Origin: Janthinobacterium fluminis
Lineage (GTDB): Bacteria; Pseudomonadota; Gammaproteobacteria; Burkholderiales; Burkholderiaceae_D
Length of the DNA stretch: 64,000 nucleotides
Assembly: GCF_028595325.1 (NCBI RefSeq)
Contig: NZ_JAQQXR010000005.1
Span: 124,001-188,000 of the forward strand
Direction: 5' to 3'
Shown here: piece after piece, positions 63,212 to 64,000 of the stretch
Layout of the letters: each line of letters starts with the position of its first letter
Numbering within the stretch: the first letter of the stretch is position 1
Notes under the pieces: generated by a model
What the model was told of the DNA's origin: nothing
Database searches by the model: none
What the model saw: the letters and a program-made list of their open reading frames with translations, nothing else
Program-made: the position numbers and the translations under genes

Positions 63212-64000
63212 ATGGCAACAGCCGCTAAGAAACCAGCAACAAAGAAACCAGCCGCCAAGGCTGCGCCCGCCGCTAAGAAACCGGTGGCCGCAGTGAAGGC
63301 AGTGGCCGCTAAACCAGTCGCGAAAGCCGCAGCGAAGCCAGTAGTCAAGGCCGCCGCTAAGCCAGCCGCGAAAGCAGCCGCCAAACCGGCAGCAAAACCA
63401 GCAGTGAAAGCGGCAGCGAAGCCGGCAGCAAAAGTGGCGGCGAAGCCAGCGGCGAAAGCAGCGGCCAAGCCAGCGGCAAAAGCAGCAGCCAAGCCAGCAG
63501 CAAAAGTAGCGGCGAAGCCAGCAGCGAAAGCGGCAGCCAAGCCAGCGGCGAAAGCGGCAGCCAAACCAGCGGCAAAAGCGGCAGCGAAGCCAGCGGCAAA
63601 AGCCAAACCAGTAGCAAAAGCAGCGGCCAAGCCAGCGGCAAAAGCAAAAGCGGCGGCCAAGCCAGCGGCAAAAGCGAAAGCAGCAGCCAAGCCAGCGGCA
63701 AAAGCAGCAGCCAAGCCAGTAGCAAAAGCCAAAGCAGCGGCCAAGCCAGCGGCAAAAGCGGCAGCGAAGCCAGCGGCGAAAGCAGCAGCCAAGCCAGCGG
63801 CTAAAGCGAAAGCGGCAGCCAAGCCAGCGGCAAAAGCAAAAGCAGCAGCCAAGCCAGTAGCAAAAGCCAAAGCAGCGGCCAAGCCAGCAGCAAAAGCAGC
63901 AGCGAAGCCAGCGGCAAAAGCAGCAGCGAAGCCAGCAGCTAAAGCAGCAGCCAAGCCAGCGGCTAAGGCAGCAGCCAAGCCAGTAGCAAAAGCTGCAGCG
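63212..64000 (+). CDS. Histone H1-like Lys/Ala/Pro repeat protein, 3' end outside window
   Basis: The frame from the ATG at 63212 is open through the last base (263 codons visible), preceded by AAGGAGAG seven bases upstream. After MATAAKKPATKKPAAK the protein is almost wholly Ala, Lys, Pro and Val in units such as AAKPAAKA and AKPAAKAK, spaced about eight residues apart. This matches bacterial histone H1-like/AlgP-type proteins, highly basic proteins that bind DNA and can shape the nucleoid. Synonymous codons vary between units (gca, gcg, gcc, gct; aaa, aag), so the repeat is selected as protein and may expand or shrink. Downstream of nrdAB but separated by a terminator. Confidence 0.85.
   Translation, partial: MATAAKKPATKKPAAKAAPAAKKPVAAVKAVAAKPVAKAAAKPVVKAAAKPAAKAAAKPAAKPAVKAAAKPAAKVAAKPAAKAAAKPAAKAAAKPAAKVAAKPAAKAAAKPAAKAAAKPAAKAAAKPAAKAKPVAKAAAKPAAKAKAAAKPAAKAKAAAKPAAKAAAKPVAKAKAAAKPAAKAAAKPAAKAAAKPAAKAKAAAKPAAKAKAAAKPVAKAKAAAKPAAKAAAKPAAKAAAKPAAKAAAKPAAKAAAKPVAKAAA

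Noticed and set aside
63193-63978. 261-codon minus-strand frame rich in Ala, Phe, Gly and Leu, looking like a membrane protein
   Set aside because: It is the complement of the Lys/Ala/Pro repeat gene. Only the plus strand has a good ribosome-binding site and a known protein type (histone H1-like).

Overview
The window is high-GC DNA from a Betaproteobacterium, most likely Burkholderiales, family Oxalobacteraceae (Massilia/Duganella/Janthinobacterium type). This rests on the gene set and order (rppH / proS / lytic transglycosylase; ccsA-like / PP0621-like / pilS / pilR / ampD; nrdA / nrdB / histone H1-like), the very GC-rich third positions, and the REP-like repeats. No sequence search was run, so the placement is inference. 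I see no rRNA, tRNA, CRISPR array, complete insertion sequence or prophage.

Layout. 1-4400: the end of a small membrane protein, a patatin-like protein, a TonB-dependent receptor and a GNAT acetyltransferase. 4469-12377: a minus-strand block parE - hscC - J-domain protein - parC, with an Hsp70/J-protein pair sitting between the two topoisomerase IV subunits. 12470-20844: a REP-like palindrome, a putative KdpE site and the K+ transport operon (30-aa ORF, kdpF, kdpA, kdpB, kdpC, kdpD, kdpE). 20991-26263: a TorF-type porin, a minus-strand operon of a small ACT-like protein, a DapA-type synthase and a ParA-like ATPase, then a second REP family, a glutamine-amidotransferase-type hydrolase and a secreted trypsin-like protease. 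26290-31401: a YbdK-like ligase with a CPA2 antiporter, then a VWA protein, a GNAT and a MoxR ATPase. 31642-38137: two small cytochromes c, a decayed toxin fused in frame to a HigA-like antitoxin, a DUF1841 protein, a RutE-like nitroreductase, rppH, proS, a lytic transglycosylase, a REP cluster and a SWIB protein with a histone-like tail. 38363-39730: ffh.

39847-53238 looks accessory: a Fur box drives a FecI-type sigma factor, FecR and a siderophore receptor with an STN signalling domain. These are followed by three inner-membrane proteins (DUF3649-like, PepSY, DUF3325-like) and a MacAB-type exporter, then a solitary solute-binding protein and an NMT1/SsuA-type ABC importer, ending at a REP repeat. 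53285-58119 returns to conserved order: cytochrome c assembly protein, PP0621-like, PilS, PilR, AmpD. 58201-62657 is nrdAB behind two near-ideal NrdR boxes. The window ends inside a long Lys/Ala/Pro repeat protein of the histone H1-like type, which runs off the right edge.

The best candidates for something unusual are the chaperone pair inside the parE-parC unit, the toxin-antitoxin fusion, the two REP palindrome families, the unnamed 30-aa ORF before kdpF, and the iron-reduction plus MacAB cluster that appears to separate ffh from ccsA.
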